DNA from: Siphonodentalium dalli
Lineage: Eukaryota; Mollusca; Scaphopoda; Gadilida; Siphonodentaliidae
Assembly (NCBI GenBank): GCA_032622095.1
Contig: CP136069.1
Coordinates: forward strand, 109,024,278 to 109,088,277
Direction: 5' to 3'
DNA: 64,000 bases
Positions 13,564 through 24,054 of this stretch are shown in pieces (position 1 is the stretch's first letter; the number at the start of each line of letters is the position of its first letter). Under the pieces are notes generated by a model. That model saw nothing but the letters and a program-made list of their open reading frames with translations, searched no databases and had not been told where the DNA came from. The position numbers and the translations under genes are program-made.

Positions 13564-14483
13564 GAGGGTGAATTTGGTGATGCTAGTCCACCTTGCGGAA
13601 TAGTGTCATTAAATTCACCTTTTGGGGACCTCATTCTGCAAAGGTCAGACACACTAAATACAGACTTTGCTGTTCTAATATTATGTTCTTAACCACCACT
13701 TATTCAGGTGAAATCACACCCTGATTTTTCAAAGAAAAATTGGGGGTATATTGATATTACTAGATGAATGGATCTGATAGATGGGGATTCACATTTGTTC
13801 TAATAGGGGGCAGAGATAAGAGATTTAACTCTCCTCTATGCTGTTTGGTACTTGTATAATAATATTGATTTCTAGGCAGCATGGGTGGGGGCAATGGGGA
13901 GGGAGTGTAGAGGTGGTGGAGTTTTGACACCCTACTTTGATCAAAATTTAAACAGTTGAAAATATCATGCCTGATACAACATTAGTTGTAGATTAGATGT
14001 TCACACCAAAAGTAGGTTAGAATTATTCTCATAGTTTTGTTTGATTTTCCGACATGTATGTTTTTAAATCAACAATCCATATGTTCCTACTTCAGGTTAA
14101 ACTGTTGGACCGAATTGGCCACAAATTTTAACTTTATGTGGGTGTCAGGTTGGTAATTTTCAAAAGTGTTAGAGCTTGAAGTACTGGTACCAGTTGTAAA
14201 ATTCAACCTAAGAGGGATGTGCAAAAGGATTTTTGTGAACTTAGTACTGTGGTATGGTTGTCTTCTTTAAAAGGTAAGAGGTTGGAGATTTGTCAGTGGT
14301 GTGCTATTAGAAATTTCAAGATGAAGAGCCCTGCTCATCTGAGAACCTCCAGCTATGTCTATGTTTAGAACTACTTGTCTTATAAAGGGATTTTGTCAAG
14401 TACTGACTCTCGTAGTCTTCAGAGTCCCAGTCTTCTCAGTCTTTACAGTCTGGTGAGCGACCCACAGTCATTGACTGTCTTGT
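13564..14483 (+). mobile_element. TTTTTAGCTCACC-family element, 3' part
   Basis: Continues the palindrome unit cut by the insertion at 11369. It ends with GTCTGGTGAGCGACC and terminal hairpin ACAGTC/GACTGT (14464-14478) plus CTTGT at 14483. Probably the 3' half of the element starting at 8688. Confidence 0.7.
14464..14483 (+). repeat. 3' terminal hairpin of TTTTTAGCTCACC family
   Basis: ACAGTC-ATT-GACTGT plus CTTGT. Other copies end at 15279, 21629, 41204 and 51743, each with different following DNA. Confidence 0.75.
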
Positions 14484-15044
14484 TTTTATTAATGTGGCCT
14501 AATGAACGAGACTAGTTTAGGGTGATCACATTTTTGAGTATATGAATGAAAAATAACTTACATATGAGAAGAAATAAATTAAAATCTGTTTACCATTTAT
14601 ATAGGCCTACAGGTCAAAGGTCTTTGATCAATGTTACGAATTGCTAGATTTCTATTCCTCTAACTTAATAAATGAACCAATTTTTGGAACATGACATTGT
14701 AATTTAGTCGCGAACACGATGATGTTATATATGGCATCATTGAATGATGGAGTTTGAAAAGCTGGCTACGAATGTGATTTCCTATAAAAAGCTGGCTACA
14801 TTTGTCATCCATTTGAAAAGCTGGCTATGATTGTGATCAGTGCCTTGTGACAATGACCCCCATCGGCCGCTCAGCCTTGCCATTGAGAAAGATAAGTGCA
14901 CACATCCGATAAATGATCTCCACTAATGAGTCTGTGGACAGATAGAGACAGACATGCAGACAGACATACAATGAGCGTTGGTTTTAAAAAAGTCACAATA
15001 ATTGAATATAACTGCTCCCATTTATAAGGAATAGGCATTGACCT
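14484..15044. other. Spacer with three AAAGCTGGCTAC units
   Basis: Three imperfect AAAGCTGGCTACGAATGTGA units at 14755-14837 are inverted copies of 8611-8687. The rest is unassigned. Confidence 0.45.
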
Positions 15045-15279
15045 AGAACAATAAATCTTCTGATAAAAGGATTTACAAACTTAGGAGTCTGGAGTCAGGT
15101 CGGGAGGGGAGTTGTTATGAGCATGGAAGTGGGGGGGGGGAAATCAGTAGTGTGCAGTTGGTAGCCTCTAGCAACATATCCTGTTTAGAACTACTTATTA
15201 TAAAGTGACTATGAAAAGTTCTCCAGAGTATCAGTCTTTGCAGTCTGGTGAGCGACTCCACAGTCATTGACTGTCTTGT
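15045..15279 (+). mobile_element. TTTTTAGCTCACC-family element, 3' fragment
   Basis: Only the last ~235 bases of the family, with a G9 run near 15130 and hairpin plus CTTGT ending at 15279. A satellite-family start follows at once. Confidence 0.65.
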
Positions 15280-15745
15280 TAGCTGAATGTGATGAAGTCT
15301 AAGCTATTGCCATGGGTTGGCATCTGTCAGACGTCCAGATGTCCGTCAATAATTTCCGTTAGCACACCCTTCAGGTCACATCTCTCATCCGATCGTCACC
15401 AATCTTCAGATATAACTTCAGGATGACTAGATGGGAGCCATCAATTAAAAAAAAAAACATAGCTACCAGCAGCCATCTTGCATTTCAAATTTGGATCCAT
15501 TGGCACATCCTGCAGCCCTCTTTTATTGGAGAATTGTTTTGAAAATGTACAGCCATGTTTAGGATCGCCTCTAGATGGGAGCTATCGAATTTTTTAAAAA
15601 TTCTATGGAAAACTTGGCAGCCATCTTGGATTTTACTCTTTTCAGTACTAAATACTTGGCACACCCTACAGGCCACATCCTTCATCCGATCATCACCAAA
15701 CCTTATATGAATCTTCGGGGTGACCTCTAGATGGGAGCCATCAAT
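15280..15745 (+). repeat. Old, diverged copy of the satellite element, 5' end and units
   Basis: Starts TTAGCTGAATGTGATGAAGT, then AAGCTATTGCCATGG, as in the full element at 44706. Three diverged units follow, carrying GCCATCTTG and CTCTAGATGGGAGC. No 3' end is seen. Confidence 0.65.
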
Positions 15746-16032
15746 GTTTAGAGATGAGCCAATTATTGGTACGGCTTATCGGAAAAGGGCCGATAACCAT
15801 GATATCGGTTGGATATCGGTATCCAGATAATATGCTGTTACGCTGATCCATTATATATGTAGAATTTGGAGGTACTTACCGTATGCGACCAAAGTCGCAT
15901 ATAACAGAACTCTACTATTCTACCCATCACCAAGTATAAGCACTCTTTGTTAGAATAAATAACAATATTGTGCGTGTCATAATTATCAAAGTATATGGAC
16001 TTGAATGTGGCTATTTGAACCTACTTCAATAT
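15746..16032. other. Unassigned stretch with a perfect small hairpin
   Basis: TATGCGAC-CAAA-GTCGCATA near 15882 is a perfect 8 bp stem. GATATCGGT-type repeats lie at 15800-15825. No gene. Confidence 0.4.
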
Positions 16033-16132
16033 ACAGTTGTCGCCCGTTGTCGAGGGAGACATTGAGATTTGTCACCCGTTCTCGAGCGGGTGACAAATCT
16101 CAATGTCTCCCTCGACAACGGGCGACAACTGT
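16033..16132. repeat. 100 bp perfect palindrome, 46 bp arms
   Basis: The left arm 16033-16078 and right arm 16087-16132 are exact reverse complements with an 8-base centre TTCTCGAG. The arms contain GTCGCCCGTTGTCGAGGGAG. A related, weaker hairpin lies at 16958-17014. Confidence 0.95.
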
Positions 16133-16957
16133 TTTGTTATCCGATTATACCACAGAAAATATACTTGCCATCCACACGCACGATGTTGCACTGAGTCACG
16201 GGTGCTTTCTTTCCCGATTATATATATTTTCAGTAACTACTTATTGTCCCATAGGATTTCCGTTCCATACACAATAGTCAAGCCGTTAAGCGTGTGATAA
16301 TCCGCGTTTATTTACGATAATTTTGGTGGTTAAATCGTCAATATAGGTCCATGCAATGTAAAACAATAAGCCATATAGGTATGTTCTCGTCTTCTGTAAT
16401 GTGGCATATTCAATGTCTTCTTGTGTGCGCAATTTACTCGCTATGTTCATTTCATAACGGTCTTCCCCGAAAGCTATTTGGGAAGTTGTCAACTTCATTA
16501 ATGTACATTCATATGTGTCAGTGCTCATGGCGATCCTCACACAAAATACTTCCATGATCACATTGCAGACATCGCGGAGGATACGCGTATACAGTACTAT
16601 TCGTTCGCGACAAACGTATGCATTGCGTTGTCTACCAGCAAACATATATAACCAACCAACTTCAAGGGATCCTCTCTTTCAATCTTGCATCATAATGTCG
16701 ACATGAACAAATTGAATCACCGAGATGTTTTGATGTAAAAAGTAAATAATAACGCTTGTCCGATACAAGTATCAACTTAAAAGTTCGAATATTAGTGTTA
16801 ACTAAATATATGCAAATTAGCAAACACCACAGCTGGTGTGTATTGCGAATCCGTGGGGTATATAAGATCTATGATTTTTTTTAGTACGTATAGTGATGTG
16901 AAATAGATGAGTTACTGCAGTGTGTGTTTGGAGATATTCTTGCAATATAACAGCAGG
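16133..16957. other. Region between two related hairpins
   Basis: The longest open frame is 119 codons on the minus strand (16286-16645). I do not recognise its product, composition is not clearly coding, and overlapping frames are open on the other strand. I do not call it a gene. Confidence 0.3.
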
Positions 16958-17014
16958 CGGGCGACAAAAACAATGTCTCCCGGGTCAGTGGGCGACAGTG
17001 TGATTTGTCGCCCG
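16958..17014. repeat. Second GTCGCCCG hairpin
   Basis: Arms CGGGCGACAAA and TTTGTCGCCCG (11 bp) enclose AATGTCTCCCGGG. The unit resembles, in direct orientation, the right arm of the 100 bp palindrome. Confidence 0.75.
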
Positions 17015-17546
17015 GCACGTGACAGGACATGGGCCAATCAGAAGGGTGGAAAATAGGGAGGAGGATAACAATGAAAATTAATCGCATCATAATGCATATC
17101 CATCAGACCATCACAAAGAACGCATGTCACATGATCACATCGCATCCACTTGATAAGAACTCAGCTGACCGTAACCTGTAATCAGTTTGACAGGCCTTGA
17201 GCGCGTCATAAGTATAAACACTCACAGATGGCTGACCTACTATAGTTACGGGCCCAGAAATCAATATAGGTGGACACAGTGTGTCAAAGCAGCTGTGCTG
17301 TAAGATATTGCTACATTGTGACATCGTAAATGCCACACTGACTGTCACTGTGTAATACTCCAGCTGTGGAAGTCCGTGTAGCACGTGGTTGTTGGCGACT
17401 TCAAATACACTGACAATGCAGGTGTGTGTGAGAGAGACGTCTGTCTGTAGATAAGTGATTGTCACTCTTCAGGTTGACATTTGTGTGATGCAAGTACTGA
17501 TTTCAGATTAATGGGATTTACACTAAAGACATGAATCATTGTCGGC
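17015..17546. other. Unassigned stretch
   Basis: No repeat or exon recognised. An open frame of 112 codons on the minus strand (17127-17465) has no recognisable product. Confidence 0.3.
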
Positions 17547-17550
17547 TTAA

Positions 17551-17906
17551 CCCTTTACCCAACAGAACGGCCCTGTGCCAATGCATTCTCTTATATATGC
17601 GAGTCGACCATAGGTCGCCTCGCATATATAAGAGAATGCATTGGCTTAACACATTAAAAATTATAAGGGTAAAAAAAGATTTTTTTTAGGCCAATGCATT
17701 CTCTTATATATGCGAGGCGACCTATGGTCGACTCGCATATATAAGAGAATGCATTGGCACAGGGCATAACTGTAACTATCACAATGTGGTCAAGGAGCCG
17801 GTTCCAATGATATCCATATTTTATGGTTCTATTGAGACAGACCGAAGATGTTTTGGGCTGTTGAAGCTTTATTTGGCCGGTTTTGGGCGGTTTGTTGGGT
17901 AAAGGG
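17551..17906. mobile_element. piggyBac-like MITE, 356 bp
   Basis: TTAA at 17547-17550 and 17907-17910 bracket exact 14 bp inverted repeats CCCTTTACCCAACA. TTAA duplications and a CCC start are hallmarks of piggyBac-type elements. The body is a large palindrome (17570-17765) plus about 140 unrelated bases. There is no transposase, so it is non-autonomous. Confidence 0.85.
17570..17765. repeat. Palindrome whose arms are themselves palindromes
   Basis: Arms 17570-17645 and 17690-17765 (76 bp each) are exact reverse complements around a 44 bp A/T-rich spacer. Each arm is itself an inverted repeat: GCCAATGCATTCTCTTATAT continues into GCGAG, then a 15-base centre, then the reverse complement. The motif resembles single-copy DNA in the dispersed repeats at 4.68 and 11.16 kb. 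Confidence 0.95.
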
Positions 17907-17910
17907 TTAA

Positions 17911-18033
17911 TCGACTTAGTGACCCTCCTATTTGATTCAACTTTCTGGACCACATCTATATGGGAGCTATCAAATTTTACATATTATTGTCAGGTTGAGA
18001 TTCTTTTGTTATTGTCATGTTCATTAATTTTAG
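17911..18033. other. Intron end before ATP6V1H exon
   Basis: Unremarkable AT-rich sequence leading to the splice acceptor at 18032-18033. Confidence 0.5.
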
Positions 18034-18118
18034 GTACCAGATAATACCGATATTGGCTGACATTCTCAGTGAGTCTGTCAAGGAGAAAGTTACCAGGATT
18101 ATTCTAGCTGTGTTTAGG
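18034..18118 (+). CDS. ATP6V1H: V-ATPase subunit H, internal exon (first of three seen)
   Basis: Internal exon of the gene for subunit H of the vacuolar-type proton ATPase. Subunit H sits in the cytosolic V1 sector; in known enzymes it is required for activity of the assembled pump and silences free V1. After one base that completes a split codon, the exon encodes 28 residues starting [13 protein letters not shown] and ending RIILAVFR, which I recognise as part of the N-terminal helical-repeat domain. It is bounded by an acceptor (ATTTTAG) and a donor (GTGAGA). It ends in phase 0 and joins in frame to the exon at 22187. The preceding intron must be phase 2. No earlier exon was found between 1 and 18033. 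Identification rests on family knowledge plus agreement across three exons. Confidence 0.9.
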
Positions 18119-18296
18119 GTGAGAACATATCTTTAATACATAGGTAGTTTCTGTATGGGTGAGAACATACCTTGTATAAATAGGAAGGGTCTGTATAACC
18201 GAATCAGTTGATTCATTTGAGTTCAATATCAAAATGTGGGACAGGGTCCTCAATATTGTTAAACCAATGCTAATTTGTCAATTACCAGTATGTTTT

Positions 18297-18990
18297 TATA
18301 TGCCCTTTTGAAAAAAAGTTGTATTACCGGTATGTCATCAGTATGTCCATCCGTCTGTTGTGGTGTGCATTTGCTTTCAACAGCACCATTTATGTGGCTA
18401 CATTTTAATACAATTAATATTTGTGTGGCTAATTTCTGTTATGTGGCTAGCCATGTAACAGATTTTCAGTAGACTCTTTAATATGCTCTAGATGTTTAAA
18501 GAAGGTTATTTAGAAAAGGGTCACTTAATATTTGGAGGGTGACTATCCATGTGATGTTGTTTCTATATTACCATCCAACATGATGGATCATTTTGTGCCT
18601 AAGAAAAAGCAACACAAATGTCAATGCTACACATCTACACATAGTGCTCGGATCTCAATGAAATTTGGTCTGGATGTTCATTACTATGAGGACATTCAAT
18701 AAAGGGTTCAGTCGTTTTGTTCGGGCATTCTAGTGTTATTCATCATCAATTATCTGGAAATGTTTACTTTTTGGTCCGTCCGAAGTCTGTCCAGGCCATA
18801 ACTTTAACAGTAGCGCTTAGATCTCAATAAAATTTGGTATGGATGTTCACTACTATGAGAACATTCAATAGAGGGTTATTAATAATAAAATCGTTTTGTT
18901 CAGTTTTTTTTCCATTCTAGTGTTATTAATTTTTGGTTATCTCGAAATGTTGGCTTTTTGATCCGTCTGAATCGGGAAATTAATATCGGT
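18297..18990 (+). mobile_element. Core-repeat element with 169 bp units
   Basis: Begins near TATGCCCTTTTGAAAAAAAG, then GTCCATCCGTCTGTTG. Two units follow, with GATCTCAATGAAATTTGGT at 18651 and its counterpart at 18820, a spacing of 169. The units share AAATTTGGTNTGGATGTTCA with the other families. Boundaries approximate. Confidence 0.55.
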
Positions 18991-20091
18991 AAATGACACA
19001 ACGTGTATCGGAAACATTTCGGAATATTTACATAAGCTATCGGGATTCTTTCGGAGTTTACTTTCATTTCGGAGTATCATAATCGGAAAACAACACTGCA
19101 TGCTGTTTGGAAAGTTTCTGTTTACTCCAGACTTTTATCGATATTTTATGTTTTATAGGCCTATCTTTCTTATTGATTTAATAGTTTCCTAATATGAGAA
19201 ATCGTCAGTATAATAGTTTTTTAGTATCAGGGAACACATGTCGTAGAGCTATTAATATACGGTGGTGATCAGAGGGAGCTACAATATCGTATTTTACCCT
19301 GATAATACACCCCCACCTATCGGGAAATCTTCAAAATGAAGTTTCGGGGAGCATACCCAAATATGTTTGCAGTTGTTCCACCTTTAATTGGCGCTGCTCT
19401 CTGACTATTTTTGGAGATTTACGCATTCCACACAGCAGAGTATAAAGGCTATCCAAATGGCAAATGTAAAATATTTGTATTTATTCGCGAGTGGCAAGGA
19501 CACAATGCATAATCAAGTTCTTTAGAAATAAACTGACAGATCAAGATATAACGATAGGGCCTACTCAGTGTTAATATGAGATGTCATATGTTCTATATTT
19601 AGCCTGATTCCAGGAATTGGGGTCATCGATGTTTATGTTTCTGGGAACAACACATGTGACATTGCAGAGTATAGGCCCATATATGTATGCAGTCATGCAT
19701 GAAGTCACTCGATTGTGCTTGTTTTTGGGTTCCCGTCTTGAAGACAAATCGTTTTCAGATTTTAGACAGTGAACGGGGCTGAGGTTCTAGATTGATCATG
19801 CCATGAATCTCTACTATGTTCTCTATGCTTTAGTCAGAATATTGATTGTTTTCTGTAATTACTACTAATTATAGGCTGCATTAATTATTTCGATAAGTTG
19901 AACATAGCCTAATTATGTTCTAACAGTGATCGATTATCACGATTGCATCATCAAGGTCAAGGTACGTAACACCTGTGTCATGATGCACTTTATTTTTAGT
20001 ATATTTCGTCATCTTTATCAAGTTCAAATAGATGTCTTGCTAAGTGCACAATGAAAAAGACTTTTTATATCGACCTTAATAGCCATTCCAC
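18991..20091. other. Intronic stretch without recognised content
   Basis: Contains TATCGG/TTCGGA-rich sequence at 18970-19090. No gene, terminal repeat or tandem array recognised. Confidence 0.35.
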
Positions 20092-21629
20092 TTTTTAGCT
20101 CACCTGAGACGAAGTCTCCGGTGGAGCTATAGTCATCACTCCTCGTCCGTCCATTGTCCGTCCGACCATCCGTCCATCAACAATTCTTTGAACAACTTCT
20201 CCCCTGGAACCGTCAGACCGAATTGGTTCATATTTGGTGTGGATGTTCCCTAGGTGACTCTCATTCATATTTGTTCAAATGAGGTCACTGGGTCGAATGT
20301 GGGCGGAGCCAGTGACAACTTTAAAAAAAAATTTAAATTCAGATTTTTGGAATTTTTACCATACTCAATTTAACAAAACCTTATTTATTTTTTAATCATT
20401 TATAAAATTTGAAAAAAGTGACACCATTATGACATCTGCAGAGTTATGAAACTTTAATCTTTAATCTTCTGAAATTACATAAATATTCCATTACCCATCC
20501 CCCCTCCCACATGGCCCAGACCCACCCCCACCCTGCAGTCGCCTGCACCCAACCAACATCCCTTCCAACAGATATCATTTCCAGCTCCCAACTTTAATAC
20601 CTGTTGTATTCAAGTTGCAGGTATCTCTTTTTGGATAGACAGAGAGAAACTCAGGTCATTAATCTAGAATAATATGTCACTGACAGCTTGTATAAACATA
20701 CTGCTAGCAATTTTAAACAAACTGCCTGAATTTAGTGTGTCTGACATTTGCAGAATGAGGTAAGAGAATCATTAATAAGAGGCATTTACTTTGGCTCTAA
20801 CTGTATGTGTCGTATGCCTACATATAATCATGAAGGTAAATGATATATACATCACTGATATAATCAAGTGAAATCTGACATTTTATAAACATTCCCTGGA
20901 GATCTGCTAGAAGTAATTAATTCCCTATTGTATAATACATTGTGTTGCGTGAGGTCAGGCACATACGATGTAGGAATAGGCACACTATTTGCAGGCTTGC
21001 TCCTTTGGTGATTGTGATTCAGATTTTTGTTCAATCAGGGTCACCAGGTCAAGTAGGTGCAAGGCCAGCTACATTACTCTTTCTCTCCATAGTAATTCAT
21101 GATATGTCTTCTATGCAAGAATCAAATGGCCTACATGTATCACGCAACACAATGTATTATACAATCAAGCCTTGAAATAGTGTGATAGTGTGTCTGTCAT
21201 TTGCAGAATGAGGTCCCCCAGAGGGTGACTTTAGTGATGCTATCCTGCACAATGGGCTAGCATCACTAAATTCACCCTCTGAGTTGTATAGTTTTAGAAA
21301 AAGGCACTTGTGAGATTGGAAATTTCCAACAATTGAGAAAGTTTGAGGTGTCAGTTGTGAAATTCCAACCTAAGACTTGGGAGTCTGTAGCCCGGTCGGA
21401 GGGGACTTGTTGAGCTGGAGGAGGAGGGGGATGATCAGTGTACAGTTGGTAATTTCAAGGCAGATTTTTATCAATCTACAAACGTGAAGTCTCTCTAGCC
21501 ACATATCCTGTTTAGAGCTATTTCTTTTAAAGTGATTATGAAAAGTTCTGACTGTTGTGGTCTCCAGTGTCCCAGTCTTATCAGTCTTTGCAGTCTGGTG
21601 AGCGACCCCACAGTCTTTGACTGTCTTGT
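20092..21629 (+). mobile_element. TTTTTAGCTCACC-family element, full length (1.54 kb)
   Basis: Starts TTTTTAGCTCACCTGAGACG with an imperfect palindrome (AGCTCACC/GGTGGAGCT around GAGAC-GAA-GTCTC). A CGTCCGTCC leader, core sequence and an AATGAGGTCCCC palindrome (about 21207-21290) follow, then hairpin plus CTTGT at 21629. It lies wholly inside an ATP6V1H intron. No coding frame. Architecture resembles non-autonomous Helentron/pearl elements. Confidence 0.8.
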
Positions 21630-22140
21630 TCAAATGACTTGACAATGTTATGTCATTTTTAATGGGCATGATTGACGCATCGAATTGTGCAGAGATCTAT
21701 CGATCATAACTGGGTCAAGTTCGAACATTAGGTGCATGAGGTTCTTGGAGGGGTAAACATTTGAGAAAAATTAAAGAATTTACTGTGTAAAACTTGTTAT
21801 GTTTTATTTGAATTGCCTGTCAGTAGGTGGCGAGGTGAACCGTGTGCAATACGTGCCATTTTCAAAAGTAATGATTATCTGCATTTTAAGAATTATCTTG
21901 CCAATTTTATTTTGAGTATAATTGATAAAAATATACTTGGAGAAATTTTCAGGGCGACTTGCACTGCAAAGTACGACGAAATGAGCAAAATTAGAGATAC
22001 TTATTCGCCCACACCACCCTCTAGTCTGATCCCTGATATCTGTCACTGACGTCAACAAAGACCAAACACAAATTTTTATTGAACATTTTGAATTCATCGG
22101 TATATCACAAAAAATAAACCAATGGGTGAGCAGTAATACT

Positions 22141-22186
22141 ATTTCCTATTTCCTTCCTATTTCCTTCCTATTTCTTCCATTAACAG
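22141..22186 (+). promoter_or_regulatory. Polypyrimidine tract and 3' splice site
   Basis: The acceptor of the second ATP6V1H exon is preceded by a short tandem repeat of TTCCTTCCTAT-like units, giving about 40 bases that are mostly pyrimidine before TTAACAG. The tract appears to have grown by slippage. Confidence 0.7.
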
Positions 22187-22365
22187 AACTTACTGGAGAA
22201 AACAGAAGATAAGGAAATACGTCAGGATCATGCACTAGCGATGGTACAATGTAAGGTACTAAAACAGCTTGAACTGCTTGAAGGCCGCAAGTTTGATGAC
22301 CCAGATATAATTGATGATTTAGAATATCTGAATGAAAAGTTACAGGCATCTATACAGGACCTCAG
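22187..22365 (+). CDS. ATP6V1H: V-ATPase subunit H, internal exon (second of three seen)
   Basis: This 179-nt exon encodes 59 residues plus two bases. It opens NLLEKTEDKE and contains AMVQCKVLKQLELLEGRK, then an acidic stretch DDPDIIDDLEYL, and ends in QDL plus AG. The MVQCKVLKQLE segment followed by an acidic linker is characteristic of subunit H. The donor is GTGGGT. It joins in frame to the exon at 35402: AG plus T gives a serine codon. Satellite DNA starts about 28 bases beyond the donor, so the exon's 3' flank has been almost wholly replaced by repeat. No stop or frameshift is visible, so the gene looks functional here. Confidence 0.93.
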
Positions 22366-22393
22366 GTGGGTAGTGTTTTCCATATTTTAATGT

Positions 22394-23457
22394 TGAATGT
22401 TGACATGGACATGTAGATGGGAACGAGTCATTTTGGGGTCATTCGGCCAAAAAATATGGCCGCCGTCAGCCATCTTGGATTTTACTCTTTGCATCTCTAA
22501 ATATTTTCGCGTGGGCTACAGGTCGTATCTTTGGTCGGATCTTTATGAAATTTGTCATGAATGTTGACATTTACATGTAGATGGGAACGAGTCATTTTAG
22601 GATCATTCGGCCAAAAAACATGGCTGCTGGTGGCCATCTTGGATTTTACTCTTTGCATTACTAATTCCTTTGACACATCCTACAGACCACATCTCTGATC
22701 CTATCATCACCAAACTTCATATGAATCATCGGGGTGACCTCTAGATGGGAAACAAGTCATTTTGGGGTCATTTGGCCAAAAAACATGGCCGCTGTCAGCC
22801 ATCTTGGATTTTACTCTTTGCTTTTACTAAATACTTTCATGAATGTCTACATTTACATGTAGATGGGAACGAGTCATTTTAGGATCATTCGGCCAAAAAA
22901 CATGGCCGCTAGTGGCCATCTTGGATTTTACTCTTTGCATCACTAATTCCTTTGACACATCCCACAGACCACATCTCTAATCCGATCATCACCAAACTTC
23001 ATATTCATCATTGGGGTGATCCCTTGTTGGGCACGAATCATTTTGGGGTAATTCGGTCAAAAAACATAGCCGCTGATGGCCATCTTGGATTTCAAAATTG
23101 AATCCATTGGCGCGGGCTACAGGCCGTATTGTTTGTCTGATCATCATAAAATTTGTCATGAATGTTGACATTTACATGTAGATGGGGACGAGTCATTTTA
23201 GGATCAATCGGGCAAAAAACATGGCCGCTGGCAGCCATCTTAGATTTTACTCTTTGCATGACTAAATCCTTTAACACATCCTACAGACCACATCCCTGAT
23301 CCGATCATCACCAAACTTCATATGGATCTTCGGGGTGACCTAGATTGGAACGAGTCATTTTGGGGTCATTTGGCCAAAAAACATGACCGCCGGCAGCCAT
23401 ATAGCCATATTGGATTTTACTCTTTGCATCACTAAATACTTTGACACACCCTACATA
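22394..23457 (+). repeat. 164 bp satellite, block 4
   Basis: About six diverged units starting 28 bases after the ATP6V1H donor. The array is cut at 23458 by the inverted-repeat element A. Confidence 0.9.
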
Positions 23458-23850
23458 CCCCGCTGGACAAAACAAGTGTCCACTTAACCGCGGTGCGGTT
23501 TGCGTTGCCACTGCGGCCGAACTGCAACTACACCGCGGCTCCACCGGCTGACTGCAGTTCGGCCGCGGTGTAGTTGCCGTTCGGCCGCAGTGTAGTTGCC
23601 ATTCAGCTGCGGTGTACTTGCCGTTCGGCCGCGGTGTACTTGCCGTTCGGCCGCGGTGTACTTGCCGTTCGGCCGCGGTGTACTTGCCGTTCTTGGAATG
23701 TTGTTGAAAAGAGGGCACCATAAATGAGGCTTGATTGAGGCCATTGTCTAAATACCGTCCGCCAGACGATCTATTATATGTTTGAGGGCTAATCTGTCTG
23801 GTGACATTAAGGTGTGATAATCAAAGTAGTCAACGTCCCACCAGTAAACT
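23458..23850 (+). mobile_element. Inverted-repeat arm A (left)
   Basis: Begins CCCCGCTGGACAAAACAAG and contains about six copies of a 22 bp unit (GTTCGGCCGCGGTGTACTTG plus CC) at roughly 23557-23695. Similarity to the inverted arm at 28750-29156 covers the whole length, including GCCAGACGATCTATT and AAGGTGTGATAATC. TA flanks the outer edge at 23456-23457. The 137-codon open frame here is read from the 22 bp array and is not a gene. Confidence 0.8.
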
Positions 23851-24054
23851 GTCATAAAATCAAGGTGTCATAATCCACCCTGATTAGAAAACGCCCCCGA
23901 TCTTAATTATTAGGCGACACGGAAGTGTGATGTTGCCGACAACAGACTCCATCTAGATTTGGCAGCACGTGTCTTTTTGAGAAATAAGCATTGGAATGCC
24001 GTGCACGCGTAGCAGACTCATCATTAGAGAATTGAATCACCATCCTGTCATTTA

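Larger units (their letters stand above)
18119..22186 (+). other. ATP6V1H intron, 4068 bp
   Basis: Phase-0 intron from donor GTGAGA to an acceptor ending TTAACAG. It holds a core-repeat element near 18.3-19.0 kb, about 1.1 kb without recognised content, and a full TTTTTAGCTCACC-family element at 20092-21629. Confidence 0.85.

Noticed and set aside
13402-13692. 96-residue plus frame similar to the 86-residue minus frame at 11347-11607, as a possible duplicated gene
   Set aside because: The similarity is explained by the two being inverted terminal arms of one element; outside the arms it ends.
16286-16645. 119-residue minus-strand frame
   Set aside because: No recognisable domain, no conserved neighbour, overlapping frames open on the plus strand; likely chance.
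17654-17953. 99-residue minus-strand frame
   Set aside because: It lies across the palindromic MITE and reads its hairpin.
23557-23695. Regularly spaced 22 bp repeats considered as a CRISPR array
   Set aside because: Units are directly adjacent without unique spacers, and the genome is eukaryotic.
23308-23744. 137- and 86-residue minus-strand frames rich in repeated Arg/Pro/Thr
   Set aside because: They read through the 22 bp tandem repeats of inverted arm A; no start context or homology.
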